This document shows positions 43,654 through 51,826 of a DNA stretch of 64,000 bases, piece by piece; position 1 is the first letter of the stretch, and each line of letters starts with the position of its first letter. The notes under the pieces are model-generated. The model searched no databases. It worked only from the letters and a program-made list of their open reading frames with translations, and was not told the DNA's origin. This stretch comes from Solibacillus sp. FSL W7-1464. Lineage in GTDB: Bacteria; Bacillota; Bacilli; Bacillales_A; Planococcaceae. The position numbers were made by a program, and so were the translations under genes. The stretch is taken from contig NZ_JBBORC010000001.1 in NCBI RefSeq assembly GCF_038004425.1, positions 473,001 to 537,000 of the forward strand. The letters run 5' to 3'.

Positions 43654-44139
43654 TTAGATTAATTTTTTGAAATCCAATCGTTTATTTAAAGTGTACATAA
43701 TCGGTGCTCCAACCGCCAATACAACAAATTCGCCAAATGCTACAAACAGCCAAGTTTCCCAGAACGGGAAGCCAAGCACGATGTTCAGCTGTGCTGCAAT
43801 GATAAACATTGTAAACGTAAAGAGCGTTGTATTGATAATCAGACGAGCCCAAATATTTTTCACAAACTTACAAATGAATATGAAAATTCCCAGTGTAATA
43901 ATCGTATGTCCGACACCGAATACTAAATCGATTGGACCGATCGAAGACATCAGGAAATTGGAAATAAATACACCTAAAACAACACCTAGCATATAGCGCG
44001 GGTTAAATGCGACTAAATGGTTAAAAATTTCGGCAATACGGAACTGTACTTGCCCAAAGCTAATTGGCGCAACAAGCATTGTGACAGCAATATATAATGC
44101 TGCAATAATGGCGCTCGCTGCAATAAACTTTACCTTCAT
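43654..44139 (-). CDS. queT: QueT family queuosine-precursor transporter
   Basis: Small integral membrane protein of 161 residues with about five helices, the substrate-binding S component of an energy-coupling-factor transporter. FGQVQFRIAEIFNHLVAFNP is the typical QueT ligand-side motif. The family imports a queuosine precursor such as preQ1 or preQ0. A preQ1-I riboswitch covers its ribosome site, which confirms the substrate class. The ECF energising module must be encoded elsewhere. Confidence 0.92.
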   Translation of the reverse strand: MKVKFIAASAIIAALYIAVTMLVAPISFGQVQFRIAEIFNHLVAFNPRYMLGVVLGVFISNFLMSSIGPIDLVFGVGHTIITLGIFIFICKFVKNIWARLIINTTLFTFTMFIIAAQLNIVLGFPFWETWLFVAFGEFVVLAVGAPIMYTLNKRLDFKKLI

Positions 44140-44145
44140 ATGAAA

Positions 44146-44186
44146 TTCCTCCTAGTTTTTTAACGTGGGATGGTTACGAACCACGC
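44146..44186 (-). promoter_or_regulatory. preQ1-I riboswitch controlling queT
   Basis: On the minus strand: stem GCGTGG / CCACG, loop TTCGTAACCAT, then the A-rich stretch TTAAAAAACTA joined directly to AGGAGG (44153-44148). This is the H-type pseudoknot layout of class I preQ1 aptamers. Ligand binding should hide the ribosome site and shut translation of queT. Confidence 0.92.
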
Positions 44187-44198
44187 AAAGCAACTGCA

Positions 44199-44227
44199 AT
44201 CATAGCAATATTGAAAATAAAAGTAAA
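44199..44227 (-). promoter_or_regulatory. Promoter of queT
   Basis: Minus strand: -35 TTTACT (44227-44222), 17-nt spacer, -10 TATGAT (44204-44199). The transcript would start just before the riboswitch. Confidence 0.7.
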
Positions 44228-44363
44228 GATTTATAGGACTTTTTTTCAATAAATAATCAAAAAATTTACCAAGAGCTAAAACTTCATTAAACCGCGTTGC
44301 TTAGCGGTTTGAAGTGTATCAGCTAAACCCCAAAATGAGGCACATTACCTAGAATAAATTCAG

Positions 44364-44378
44364 AACATTCTAAATGTT
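44364..44378. promoter_or_regulatory. 15-bp palindrome beside the importer promoter, possible operator
   Basis: AACATT-CTA-AATGTT, a perfect 6-bp dyad that ends 1 nt before the -35 box. Binding by a regulator is inferred. Confidence 0.5.
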
Positions 44379-44379
44379 A

Positions 44380-44408
44380 TTGACTATCTAAATATGACGC
44401 GGTAATAT
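44380..44408 (+). promoter_or_regulatory. Sigma-A promoter of the ABC importer
   Basis: -35 TTGACT (44380-44385), 17-nt spacer, -10 TAATAT (44403-44408). Confidence 0.85.
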
Positions 44409-44476
44409 TATTTAAACACTTCATCCAAATGAAGTTCGGCGCTTTAAACCGATAAAGTTAACTAGGGGGAAATAAG

Positions 44477-45493
44477 ATGAGAAAAAATTTAATGAAGCTG
44501 TCCTTTTTATTATTCGGGCTTCTTTTATTATTAGCTGCGTGTGGCGGGGAAGAGAGCGAGACATCTTCGAACGAGACGTCAAATGGCGAGGCTGTAGATA
44601 CAGCTAAAGCAGATAGCGAAAAAACTTTTAAAATCGGAACAACACAAATTGTTGAGCATCCATCATTAGATGCCGCAAAAGAAGGATTTAAAAAGGCAAT
44701 TGAAGATGCAGGTATTAAAGCAGAATACGTAGACAAATCTGCAAACAATGATAACAGTGCGAACATGACAATCGCTCAGCAGTTAGTCGGGGAAAATGTA
44801 GATCTGATTTTCGCGAACTCAACACCTTCAGCACAGGCTGCAAAAAGCGCAACTTCTGATATTCCGGTTATCTTTACATCTGTAACGGATGCAGTAGGTG
44901 CGGAATTGATCGATTCAATGGCAACACCTGGCGCTAACGTAACAGGTACGATTGATTTACATCCGGAAACAATGCCGAAAACAGTTGCTTTCCTTAAAGA
45001 ATTAGGGGCAACAAATGTAGGAATGGTATATAACGCTGGTGAGCAAAACTCTGTTGCACAAATCGCGGCAATAAAAGAAATTGCAGCAAAAGAAGGCGTA
45101 ACAATCGTAGAAGCAGCAGTATCTGCTTCATCTGAAGTTCGTCAGGCAGCAGAATCATTAGTCGGTAAAGTAGATGCATTCTATATTATTACTGATAATA
45201 CGGTCGTATCGGCACTTGAATCTGTAATCGAAGTAGCAGATGCAAACAAATTACCGCTTATTGTCGGTGAGCTTGATTCAGTAGAGCGCGGCGGTTTAGC
45301 GGCATACGGTTTCGAATACTACGATATCGGCTATGAAGCAGGGCAAATGGCAGCACAAATTTTATTGGAAGGCAAAACACCTTCAGAAGTTCCGGCTGCA
45401 TATCCGGCTAATTTAAAACTAGTAATCAATAAAGCTACTGCAGAAAACTTAGGCTTGGAAATTAAGCCTGAATGGGAAGCAGAAGTACAATAA
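44477..45493 (+). CDS. ABC substrate-binding lipoprotein, TrpX-like
   Basis: Lipoprotein of 338 residues with lipobox LLLAACGG (Cys22) and a Ser/Glu-rich linker. The mature domain (KTFKIGTTQIVEHPSLDAAK, DLIFANSTPSAQAAKSAT, VIFTSVTDAVGAELID) belongs to the ABC_sub_bind family, which includes streptococcal TrpX, a tryptophan binder. With the permease and ATPase that follow, it forms a complete importer. The trp biosynthetic operon 1 kb away supports an aromatic amino acid as substrate, but there is no T-box in front of this gene, so tryptophan specificity is inference. Confidence 0.87.
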   Translation: MRKNLMKLSFLLFGLLLLLAACGGEESETSSNETSNGEAVDTAKADSEKTFKIGTTQIVEHPSLDAAKEGFKKAIEDAGIKAEYVDKSANNDNSANMTIAQQLVGENVDLIFANSTPSAQAAKSATSDIPVIFTSVTDAVGAELIDSMATPGANVTGTIDLHPETMPKTVAFLKELGATNVGMVYNAGEQNSVAQIAAIKEIAAKEGVTIVEAAVSASSEVRQAAESLVGKVDAFYIITDNTVVSALESVIEVADANKLPLIVGELDSVERGGLAAYGFEYYDIGYEAGQMAAQILLEGKTPSEVPAAYPANLKLVINKATAENLGLEIKPEWEAEVQ

Positions 45494-45509
45494 TTCACTT
45501 TTATACAAA

Positions 45510-45556
45510 AAGCAAGTCAGCCTAAACAGGTATAAAATGTTTAGGCTGACTTGCTT
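45510..45556 (+). terminator. Intra-operon hairpin between binding protein and permease
   Basis: Perfect 19-bp arms (45510-45528 and 45538-45556) with a 9-nt loop and only a weak tail (aaaacttttaaaaaa). It probably terminates partially or protects the upstream mRNA, giving more binding protein than permease. Confidence 0.8.
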
Positions 45557-45589
45557 AAAACTTTTAAAAAAGTCAGGAGATGATTCGAG

Positions 45590-46630
45590 ATGTTTACAGC
45601 TATGTTTGGGTCAGTGGAGCAAGGGATCATCTATGCAATTATGGCACTTGGGGTTTATTTAACATTCCGTGTGCTGGATTTTCCGGATTTAACGGTTGAT
45701 GGAAGCTTTGTAACGGGGGCAAGTACGGCAGCGATGATGATTGTGCTTGGCTATAACCCGATCCTTGCCACATTGGTCGCAACAGTTGCTGGATTTATTG
45801 CTGGATGTATGACAGGAATTTTACACACGAAAGGGAAGATCAATCCGCTGCTTGCAGGGATTTTAATGATGATCGCCCTCTATTCGATTAATCTACGAAT
45901 TATGGGATTAAGCTCAGATACCGGTGTAACACGACCAAATATTCCACTATTAAATTCAGAAACAGTTTTTTCGACGTTCGGTTCTTTCTGGGGGAATTTA
46001 GGCATTGATTCAGCGATTACAAATGTACTGAAATCAATGGGCTTAGTTTCTGTTCCAACAACTTGGGGTGTTTTAATTTTAATGCTTGTTGTGACGACAA
46101 TTATTAAACTAGTTGTAGACTGGTTCTTAAAAACAGAAATCGGTCTTGCAATCCGTGCAACAGGCGACAATAAACGAATGATTCGCAGCTTTTCGGCAAA
46201 TACCGATTCACTGGTCATTTTAGGACTCGGAATTTCAAACGGTATGGTGGCATTATCAGGTGCACTAATTGCCCAGTATACAAAGTTTGCCGATGTCGGA
46301 TTGGGTATTGGTATGATTGTTGTCGGTCTGGCATCTGTAATTATCGGTGAAGCCATTTTCGGAACAAAGTCGATTGTTCGTGTCACATTTGCAGTTATTG
46401 CCGGGGCAATAATTTACCGAATGATTTACGCATTGGCATTACGTGTAAAATGGCTGGACTCAGGGGATATGAAATTAATTACGGCTGTTATCGTTATTTT
46501 AGCGCTGGTAATCCCGCAAATCGTAGGGAAATATAAAGAGAAAAAGAGAAAAGCAAAACGTTTGGAAGAACGTCTCGCATTACAGCAGGCAAAAGTGGAT
46601 ATGGAGCAGGGAGGGAAGAGCCTTGCTTAA
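45590..46630 (+). CDS. ABC transporter permease, TrpY-like
   Basis: Membrane subunit of 346 residues with eight or more helices, of the branched-chain/ribose-type permease superfamily. DFPDLTVDGSFVTGASTAAM near the start and IRATGDNKRMIRSFSANTDS before ISNGMVALSGALIAQYTKFA are typical of TrpY/YufP-like permeases. The C-terminus is strongly basic (KEKKRKAKRLEERL). ATG is preceded by CAGGAGATG. It overlaps the ATPase gene by 8 nt. Confidence 0.88.
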   Translation: MFTAMFGSVEQGIIYAIMALGVYLTFRVLDFPDLTVDGSFVTGASTAAMMIVLGYNPILATLVATVAGFIAGCMTGILHTKGKINPLLAGILMMIALYSINLRIMGLSSDTGVTRPNIPLLNSETVFSTFGSFWGNLGIDSAITNVLKSMGLVSVPTTWGVLILMLVVTTIIKLVVDWFLKTEIGLAIRATGDNKRMIRSFSANTDSLVILGLGISNGMVALSGALIAQYTKFADVGLGIGMIVVGLASVIIGEAIFGTKSIVRVTFAVIAGAIIYRMIYALALRVKWLDSGDMKLITAVIVILALVIPQIVGKYKEKKRKAKRLEERLALQQAKVDMEQGGKSLA

Positions 46631-47417
46631 ATTAGATGGCATTAACAAAGTATTTAACGAAGGAACACCCGATGAGAAAATTGCGCTGGACAATATTAAC
46701 CTGCATTTGGCACCTGGTGATTTCGTTACAATTATCGGAAGTAATGGTGCCGGAAAATCGACAATGATGAATATGATTTCCGGAGCATTAACACCGGATT
46801 TCGGCTCTGTCGAAATTAACGGCAATGATTTAACCCGCTTGCCGGAATATAAGCGTGCAGTCCATATCGGCCGTGTTTTCCAAGATCCGATGGCAGGTAC
46901 AGCACCAACAATGACAATTGAAGAAAACTTGGCGATTGCCTATTCACGTAACACGAAACGTTCATTGCGCTTCGGTGTCGATAAAAAGCGTCGCGAGTTT
47001 TTCAAAACGTCATTGGAAAAACTGCATTTGAATTTGGAAAACCGTCTATCGGCAAAAGTCGGATTATTATCGGGCGGGGAACGCCAGGCATTAAGTTTAT
47101 TAATGGCGACATTTACGAAGCCTTCGATTTTACTGCTTGATGAACATACAGCTGCACTTGACCCATCACGTGCTGAACTTATTACAAAGCTGACAAAAGA
47201 GCTTGTTGAGGAAAGTCGGCTGACGACACTGATGGTCACGCATAATATGCAGCAGGCGCTTGATTTGGGGAACCGTCTCATTATGATGGATAAAGGGCAA
47301 ATCATTCTGGAAGTCGGGGAAGACCGTAAACAGGACTTGACAATTCCGGATTTAATGCACGAGTTCGAACAAATCCGCGGCGAAAAAATGAATTCAGACC
47401 GCGCGCTGTTAGGGTAA
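46623..47417 (+). CDS. ABC transporter ATP-binding protein, TrpZ-like
   Basis: ATPase of 264 residues that powers the importer. Walker A is GSNGAGKST, the Q-loop is in VFQDPMAG, the signature LLSGGERQALS, Walker B LLLDEHTAALDP (with H after E of the usual DEP/DEA) and the switch histidine is in VTHNMQQAL. The start is TTG 46623 inside the end of the permease gene, after GGGAGG, which indicates translational coupling. The terminator at 47437 ends the operon. Confidence 0.9.
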   Translation: MLKLDGINKVFNEGTPDEKIALDNINLHLAPGDFVTIIGSNGAGKSTMMNMISGALTPDFGSVEINGNDLTRLPEYKRAVHIGRVFQDPMAGTAPTMTIEENLAIAYSRNTKRSLRFGVDKKRREFFKTSLEKLHLNLENRLSAKVGLLSGGERQALSLLMATFTKPSILLLDEHTAALDPSRAELITKLTKELVEESRLTTLMVTHNMQQALDLGNRLIMMDKGQIILEVGEDRKQDLTIPDLMHEFEQIRGEKMNSDRALLG

Positions 47418-47436
47418 ATAAAGTTCCGGACAGATA

Positions 47437-47476
47437 AAAAAACTCGATTTTCTCTGAGAGAATCGAGTTTTTTTAT
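47437..47476 (+). terminator. Terminator of the ABC importer operon
   Basis: Stem aaaaaactcgatt..tctc / gagaatcgagtttttt with a short loop, then T-rich sequence. Confidence 0.85.
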
Positions 47477-47519
47477 TTTGGCTCTTCACCAAAAGTTGGG
47501 GATGATTAAAAATTTTCTT

Positions 47520-47670
47520 TGTAAGCCGTTCTGCTCCGTTTCGGCGGACGCTTTCCGCGGGCATGGCTCCAACTAAATGACCGGTGCCTAAACGGCGGCA
47601 CCGGTCATTGGATTTTCCGCGCATGCTATTCCTGCAGGAGTCTGCCGCCTGCACTTCGCGCCACTACTGT
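47520..47670. repeat. GC-rich interspersed intergenic element
   Basis: The segment cggcggacgctttccgcggg (47540-47559), a tcggtcatt-type inner dyad (aatgaccggtgcc, 47576-47588, against ggcaccggtcatt, 47598-47610) and caggagtctgccgcctgcac (47634-47653) form a known-looking arrangement of a widespread Bacillales intergenic repeat. GC content is well above the surroundings. The reverse complement of cggacgctttcc matches the GGAAAGCGTCC core at 14641-14651. No coding frame fits. Confidence 0.6.
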
Positions 47671-47754
47671 CTTTTTAACCAAAATGGAGCCGTTTTGCCT
47701 TTCGTACAGTTCCTATGTCGACCTTTGAAAGCAATGCATAATGGCTAAATTATT

Positions 47755-49023
47755 TTACACAAGCAATGCAAACAGTGTACTGTCGTTATTCACTTCTTTA
47801 TACTCAAAACCGTTTGCGCACATACGTTCAATTAATCCAGCGTGGTCTTCGCGATGTGCAAGCTCAATGCCGACCAGTGCCGGACCACTTTCCTTATTGT
47901 TCTTCTTCGTATATTCAAATGTTGTAATATCATCATTCGGACCAAGCACTTCCGTTAAAAATTGACGTAATGCTCCTGAACGCTGCGGGAAACTTACGAT
48001 GAAGTAGTGCAGCAGCCCTTCATAAATCAGCGAACGCTCTTTAATTTCCTGCATGCGTCCGATATCGTTGTTTCCTCCCGAAATAATGATGACAACCGAT
48101 TTCCCGCGAATCTGCTCAGCGTAAAAATCGAGTGCAGCAACCGACAATGCTCCAGCAGGCTCGGCGATAATCGCATGCTTATTATAAAGATCTAAAATAG
48201 TCGTACATACTTTACCTTCCGGAACAGCGATAATATCATCCAAATAGTGACGGCATACTTCATACGTATCATGCCCCACACATTTAACAGCAGCGCCATC
48301 AACAAATTTATCGATCGAATCCAGTGAAACCACTGCTCCGTTTTGGAAAGCTGACTTCATGCTAGCTGCACCTGCAGGCTCAACACCGATAACTTTACTC
48401 GAAGGAGATAAGTTTTTAATGTATGAAGAGACACCTGACATTAAGCCGCCACCGCCGATACTGCCAAATACATAATCGATCGGTTCTTCGATATCATTCA
48501 TAATTTCGACCGCCACTGTACCTTGGCCAGCCATCACATCTGCATCATCGAACGGATGGATAAAAATGCGGTTTTCCTGTTCACAATAGGCAAGTGCGCT
48601 TTCCGCAGAGTCATCAAAAGTATCTCCTGCCAACACAATTTCCACAAAGCTTCTGCCGAACATCCGCACCTGATCGATCTTTTGTTTCGGTGTTGTTTTC
48701 GGCATAAAGATTGTCGCTTTAATTTCCAGCTTTGCGCACGCATAGGCAACACCTTGTGCATGGTTACCAGCACTTGCACAGACGACACCTGATGCACGGG
48801 CCTCTGTTTCGATTTTTTTGATTTTATAATAGGCACCACGTAATTTAAATGAACGAACATGCTGCAAATCTTCACGCTTAAAGTAAATTTTTGCCCCATA
48901 CTTTTCTGATAAATAGTCGTTTAATTGCAGGGGTGTATGTACAACAACATCTTTTAAAAAATGATGTGCGATTAATACGTTTTCGACTGCAATCGTATTC
49001 GGTTGAGTAACTCCCATTTCCAT
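47755..49023 (-). CDS. ilvA: Threonine deaminase (biosynthetic threonine ammonia-lyase)
   Basis: PLP enzyme of 422 residues that converts threonine to 2-oxobutyrate for isoleucine synthesis. The PLP lysine is K60 in RSFKLRGAYYKI, the phosphate loop is GSIGGGGLMSG. The C-terminal 95 residues (YFIVSFPQRSGALRQFLTEV) are a single ACT-like regulatory domain. Length and domain order equal Bacillus IlvA and not the two-ACT enterobacterial form, so feedback by isoleucine is expected. It is monocistronic; other ilv/leu genes are not in the window. Threonine is also the substrate of tdh at 34.5 kb, so two threonine-consuming routes are present. Confidence 0.94.
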   Translation of the reverse strand: MEMGVTQPNTIAVENVLIAHHFLKDVVVHTPLQLNDYLSEKYGAKIYFKREDLQHVRSFKLRGAYYKIKKIETEARASGVVCASAGNHAQGVAYACAKLEIKATIFMPKTTPKQKIDQVRMFGRSFVEIVLAGDTFDDSAESALAYCEQENRIFIHPFDDADVMAGQGTVAVEIMNDIEEPIDYVFGSIGGGGLMSGVSSYIKNLSPSSKVIGVEPAGAASMKSAFQNGAVVSLDSIDKFVDGAAVKCVGHDTYEVCRHYLDDIIAVPEGKVCTTILDLYNKHAIIAEPAGALSVAALDFYAEQIRGKSVVIIISGGNNDIGRMQEIKERSLIYEGLLHYFIVSFPQRSGALRQFLTEVLGPNDDITTFEYTKKNNKESGPALVGIELAHREDHAGLIERMCANGFEYKEVNNDSTLFALLV

Positions 49024-49383
49024 GTAACCTCCGTCATCTGATTAAAGATTATATTATTCTATCATAAATTTATGTCGTAATGGCGTAAAAATTCTGTAAA
49101 TTATGAAAATTCATCAATATGCCATAATGAAAGCGGTTTAATAGAGAAATTGAGCATTGATTCAGACAAGATTTCCTTTAAATTGAAACGCGGCTCTAAA
49201 TCTCGTTGAAGTGCATATCCCTGATCGGAACAGGAAAAGCTTATGTATGAAACAAGTCTTAAATCACCTGCCAATGTTTATTTGAAAAACAAAGGGGAAA
49301 AATGAATTATTGCGGCAAGGCAATTTTTCGTATAAAGAAAAATTATCGGCAACATCCAAAAACTTATTTCAGGAGGTAACACG
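49024..49383. other. Intergenic region upstream of the SDR gene
   Basis: 360 nt, AT-rich, with promoters for both ilvA and the SDR gene expected but not clearly placed. Its only coding feature is a 25-codon frame at 49302-49379, listed separately. Confidence 0.5.
49302..49379 (+). CDS. Possible 25-residue basic leader peptide
   Basis: ATG 49302 lies 5 nt after AAAGGGG and opens MNYCGKAIFRIKKNYRQHPK. Its stop TAA (49377-49379) lies within the ribosome site of the SDR gene, 4 nt before that gene's ATG, so ribosomes ending here could reinitiate. Peptide is strongly basic. No known family. Confidence 0.35.
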   Translation: MNYCGKAIFRIKKNYRQHPKTYFRR

Positions 49384-50133
49384 ATGACTAAAACAGCGAT
49401 TATTACAGGTGGAGGCAGCGGATTAGGACAGGCAACAGCTATCCGTATGGCTCAGGAAGGTATTAATATTGCGGTAGTGGATGTCAGTGAAAAAGGCGGA
49501 AATGAAACGGTTGAACAAGTAAAAGCACATGGTGTAGACGCTATTTTCATTAAAGCGGACGTATCAAAAGCGGAAGAAGTAAAAAACTATGTTGATGAAA
49601 CAATGAAGCATTTCGGGTCGATTGATTACTTCTTTAACAATGCAGGGATTTCCGGCAGCGGTAAATTCTATTTAGATACTACGATTGAGGAAATCGAACA
49701 AATTGTTGGGATTAACTTGCTTGGGGCACTTTATGGTGTACGCTATGTGGCTGAAGTAATGCTGAAAAACGGTGGCGGTTCCATCGTGAATACGGCATCA
49801 AGTGCCGGTGTAATTGGACAGGATTCCGTTGTTACATATTCGGCAACGAAACACGGAATTGTCGGGTTAACAAGAAGTATGGTAGCAGAATACGCGAAAG
49901 ACGGGCTGCGCGTGAATGCAATCGCTCCAGGTCCTACTGAAACACCAATGGTAAAAGCCTTTTATGAAGCAAACCCGCAAATGAAGGAAAATGCTACAGG
50001 CGGAATCCCGCAAAAACGTTTAGGTACACCAGAAGAAGTAGCAGAGCTTGTAACCTTCCTGCTGACTTCAAAAGCAGAGTATATAAACGGGGAAGTCATC
50101 CGTATTGACGGCGGCTTCACGAGCACGAAGTAA
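49384..50133 (+). CDS. Short-chain dehydrogenase/reductase
   Basis: Classical NAD(P)-dependent SDR of 249 residues. Cofactor motif GGGSGLGQA (TGxxxGxG-like), NNAGISG, the catalytic serine in NTASSAGVIG and YSATKHG with catalytic Tyr and Lys are all present, and the C-terminal IDGGFTSTK is typical. An aspartate in VVDVSEKGG after the second strand suggests NAD preference. Substrate unknown. AGGAGG lies 8 nt before ATG. A bidirectional terminator separates it from yjiH. Confidence 0.9.
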   Translation: MTKTAIITGGGSGLGQATAIRMAQEGINIAVVDVSEKGGNETVEQVKAHGVDAIFIKADVSKAEEVKNYVDETMKHFGSIDYFFNNAGISGSGKFYLDTTIEEIEQIVGINLLGALYGVRYVAEVMLKNGGGSIVNTASSAGVIGQDSVVTYSATKHGIVGLTRSMVAEYAKDGLRVNAIAPGPTETPMVKAFYEANPQMKENATGGIPQKRLGTPEEVAELVTFLLTSKAEYINGEVIRIDGGFTSTK

Positions 50134-50140
50134 ACAGTAA

Positions 50141-50192
50141 AAAGGGCTGCCCGGATAGTCAGAAGAAAATCTGACTTTCCGGCAGCCCTTTA
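50141..50192. terminator. Bidirectional terminator
   Basis: Arms aaagggctgcccgga...tcaga and tctga...tccggcagcccttt between convergent genes. Confidence 0.85.
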
Positions 50193-50200
50193 TTGTCTAA

Positions 50201-51556
50201 TTAAAATAATAAATGTGCAATTGCTGCGATAATCGGAATCGAGATAATAGTACGAATTAAGAAAATCATGAACAGATCCCAAAGTTTTAATGGAAGCTTC
50301 GTACCTAAAATCAGTCCGCCGACTTCCGACATGTAGATTAACTGTGTAACCGATACTGTCGCGATAAAGAAGCGTGTCATTTCAGATTCGATGCCTGCAC
50401 CTAAAACGGAAGGTAACAGCATATCCGCAAAACCGACAATCATCGTTTGTGCAGCTTCACCGGCTTCAGGAATTTGCAGAAGCGCTAAAATCGGCTCAAA
50501 AGGCATCCCTAAAATACGGAAGAAACTTGTAAACTCGGCTAACACTAATGCGATTGTTGCGAATGCCATAATAATTGGTGTAACCGCAAACCACATTTCC
50601 AGAACATTAATAAATCCGTTTTTGATCATTTTCCCTAAGTTACGGTTAGAATCGGCTTTCGATAAAGCATTGTGCAAACCAAAAGAAAATACATTATACC
50701 CATCTTGTACATCTTCACGGTTTGCAGGTACTTGTGAGCCATCAATTAATGTATCTGCTTTTTGTTTCAACGGATAAATACGAGGCATAATGAATGCTAA
50801 AATTAACCCGCAAATAATAACAGAAGCATAAAACTCGATGAAGTAATCACCAATGCCGATTGTTTCAACTACGACTAAACAGAAAGTAATCGATACGACC
50901 GAGAAAGTTGTTGCGATTGTTGCAGCTTCACGGCCTGTATAGTTTTTTTCTTCATATTGCTTGCTTGTAAGCAATACGCCGATTGTGCCATCACCAACCC
51001 AAGAAGCAAGACAGTCAATAGCAGAACGTCCTGGAATCTTGAATAGGGGACGCATAATTTTCACCATCATCGAACCGAAAAATTCAAGTAAACCGAAGTC
51101 TGTTAATAAAGGCAACAATAAACCGGCAAATAAAAACAGTACAAACATGAAAGTTACGAGACCGGATGCCGGATCAAGCAACACGCCAGTTGTAACGTCA
51201 CTTGTTAAACTCTCAGGCCCGATTTGGAAAACATACATACTTGCAAATACAACTGCAAATACACGCATGATTGTCCAGAACCAGTTTACACGGAATAATG
51301 CATCAACGAGGGTACGTTGTTCTGTTTTCTTCGGAACAAACTGCATTACGACTGATCCTACAGCCGCAACAATAAACACAATGAATGCGAACCAATGAAT
51401 GAATGGCTCCACTTTGCCTGCCAAAAAGTTTGCCAGGATTGCAATCGGTACTTTTATGCCGTCTTCTGTATTAATTGGTGTAATAAACAGAAATACACCA
51501 AGAGCAGAAAGGGCAATAAACAGGAACCAAGTATAGGAAGAAAATTTTGTTTTCAT
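50201..51556 (-). CDS. YjiH family membrane protein (nucleoside-recognition/Gate domain)
   Basis: Polytopic membrane protein of 451 residues with about ten helices. It has the nucleoside-recognition (Gate) domain found in YjiH, SpoIIIA-type and concentrative nucleoside carriers: GSMMVKIMRPLFKIPGRSAI, SWVGDGTIGVLLTSKQYEEK and MYMSEVGGLILGTKLPLKL-like repeats. The substrate is not established. The leader (51557-51765) is AT-rich and probably carries its promoter. Monocistronic. Confidence 0.85.
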   Translation of the reverse strand: MKTKFSSYTWFLFIALSALGVFLFITPINTEDGIKVPIAILANFLAGKVEPFIHWFAFIVFIVAAVGSVVMQFVPKKTEQRTLVDALFRVNWFWTIMRVFAVVFASMYVFQIGPESLTSDVTTGVLLDPASGLVTFMFVLFLFAGLLLPLLTDFGLLEFFGSMMVKIMRPLFKIPGRSAIDCLASWVGDGTIGVLLTSKQYEEKNYTGREAATIATTFSVVSITFCLVVVETIGIGDYFIEFYASVIICGLILAFIMPRIYPLKQKADTLIDGSQVPANREDVQDGYNVFSFGLHNALSKADSNRNLGKMIKNGFINVLEMWFAVTPIIMAFATIALVLAEFTSFFRILGMPFEPILALLQIPEAGEAAQTMIVGFADMLLPSVLGAGIESEMTRFFIATVSVTQLIYMSEVGGLILGTKLPLKLWDLFMIFLIRTIISIPIIAAIAHLLF

Positions 51557-51765
51557 ATATGATAACCTCTTTGATTGTTAGTTTGAATATTTATACACTA
51601 TAAAACGTGAATATTCATTTGTCTACTGTTTTACATAAAGATTAATATTTCTGAAAACTATAGTGATTAAAAAATGAATATAATTAGGGTTTAGACGTAA
51701 TAAACATCATATTTCCGAAGAAGTAAGCGAAAATTGAACCGAATAAAAATACAAGAGATGAATAA

Positions 51766-51808
51766 GAAAAAAAGGACGCCTGCAAATTTAAAAATATGCA
51801 AACATCCT
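51766..51808 (-). terminator. Terminator after bshB2
   Basis: Arms aggacgcctgca and tgcaaacatcct pair fully on the minus strand if G-U pairs are allowed, followed by T7. Confidence 0.7.
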
Positions 51809-51826
51809 CGGAATTATAAATATACA

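Larger units (their letters stand above)
44228..44476 (+). other. Region between queT and the ABC importer
   Basis: Contains the hairpin aaaccgc/gcggttt (44289-44311), an operator-like dyad, a promoter and a 60-nt leader with an acttcat/atgaagt hairpin (44418-44435). No T-box motif is present. Confidence 0.55.

Noticed and set aside
44140-44476. T-box upstream of the TrpXYZ-like importer
   Set aside because: No GGTGG..CGCG box, and the promoter leaves only about 60 nt of leader.
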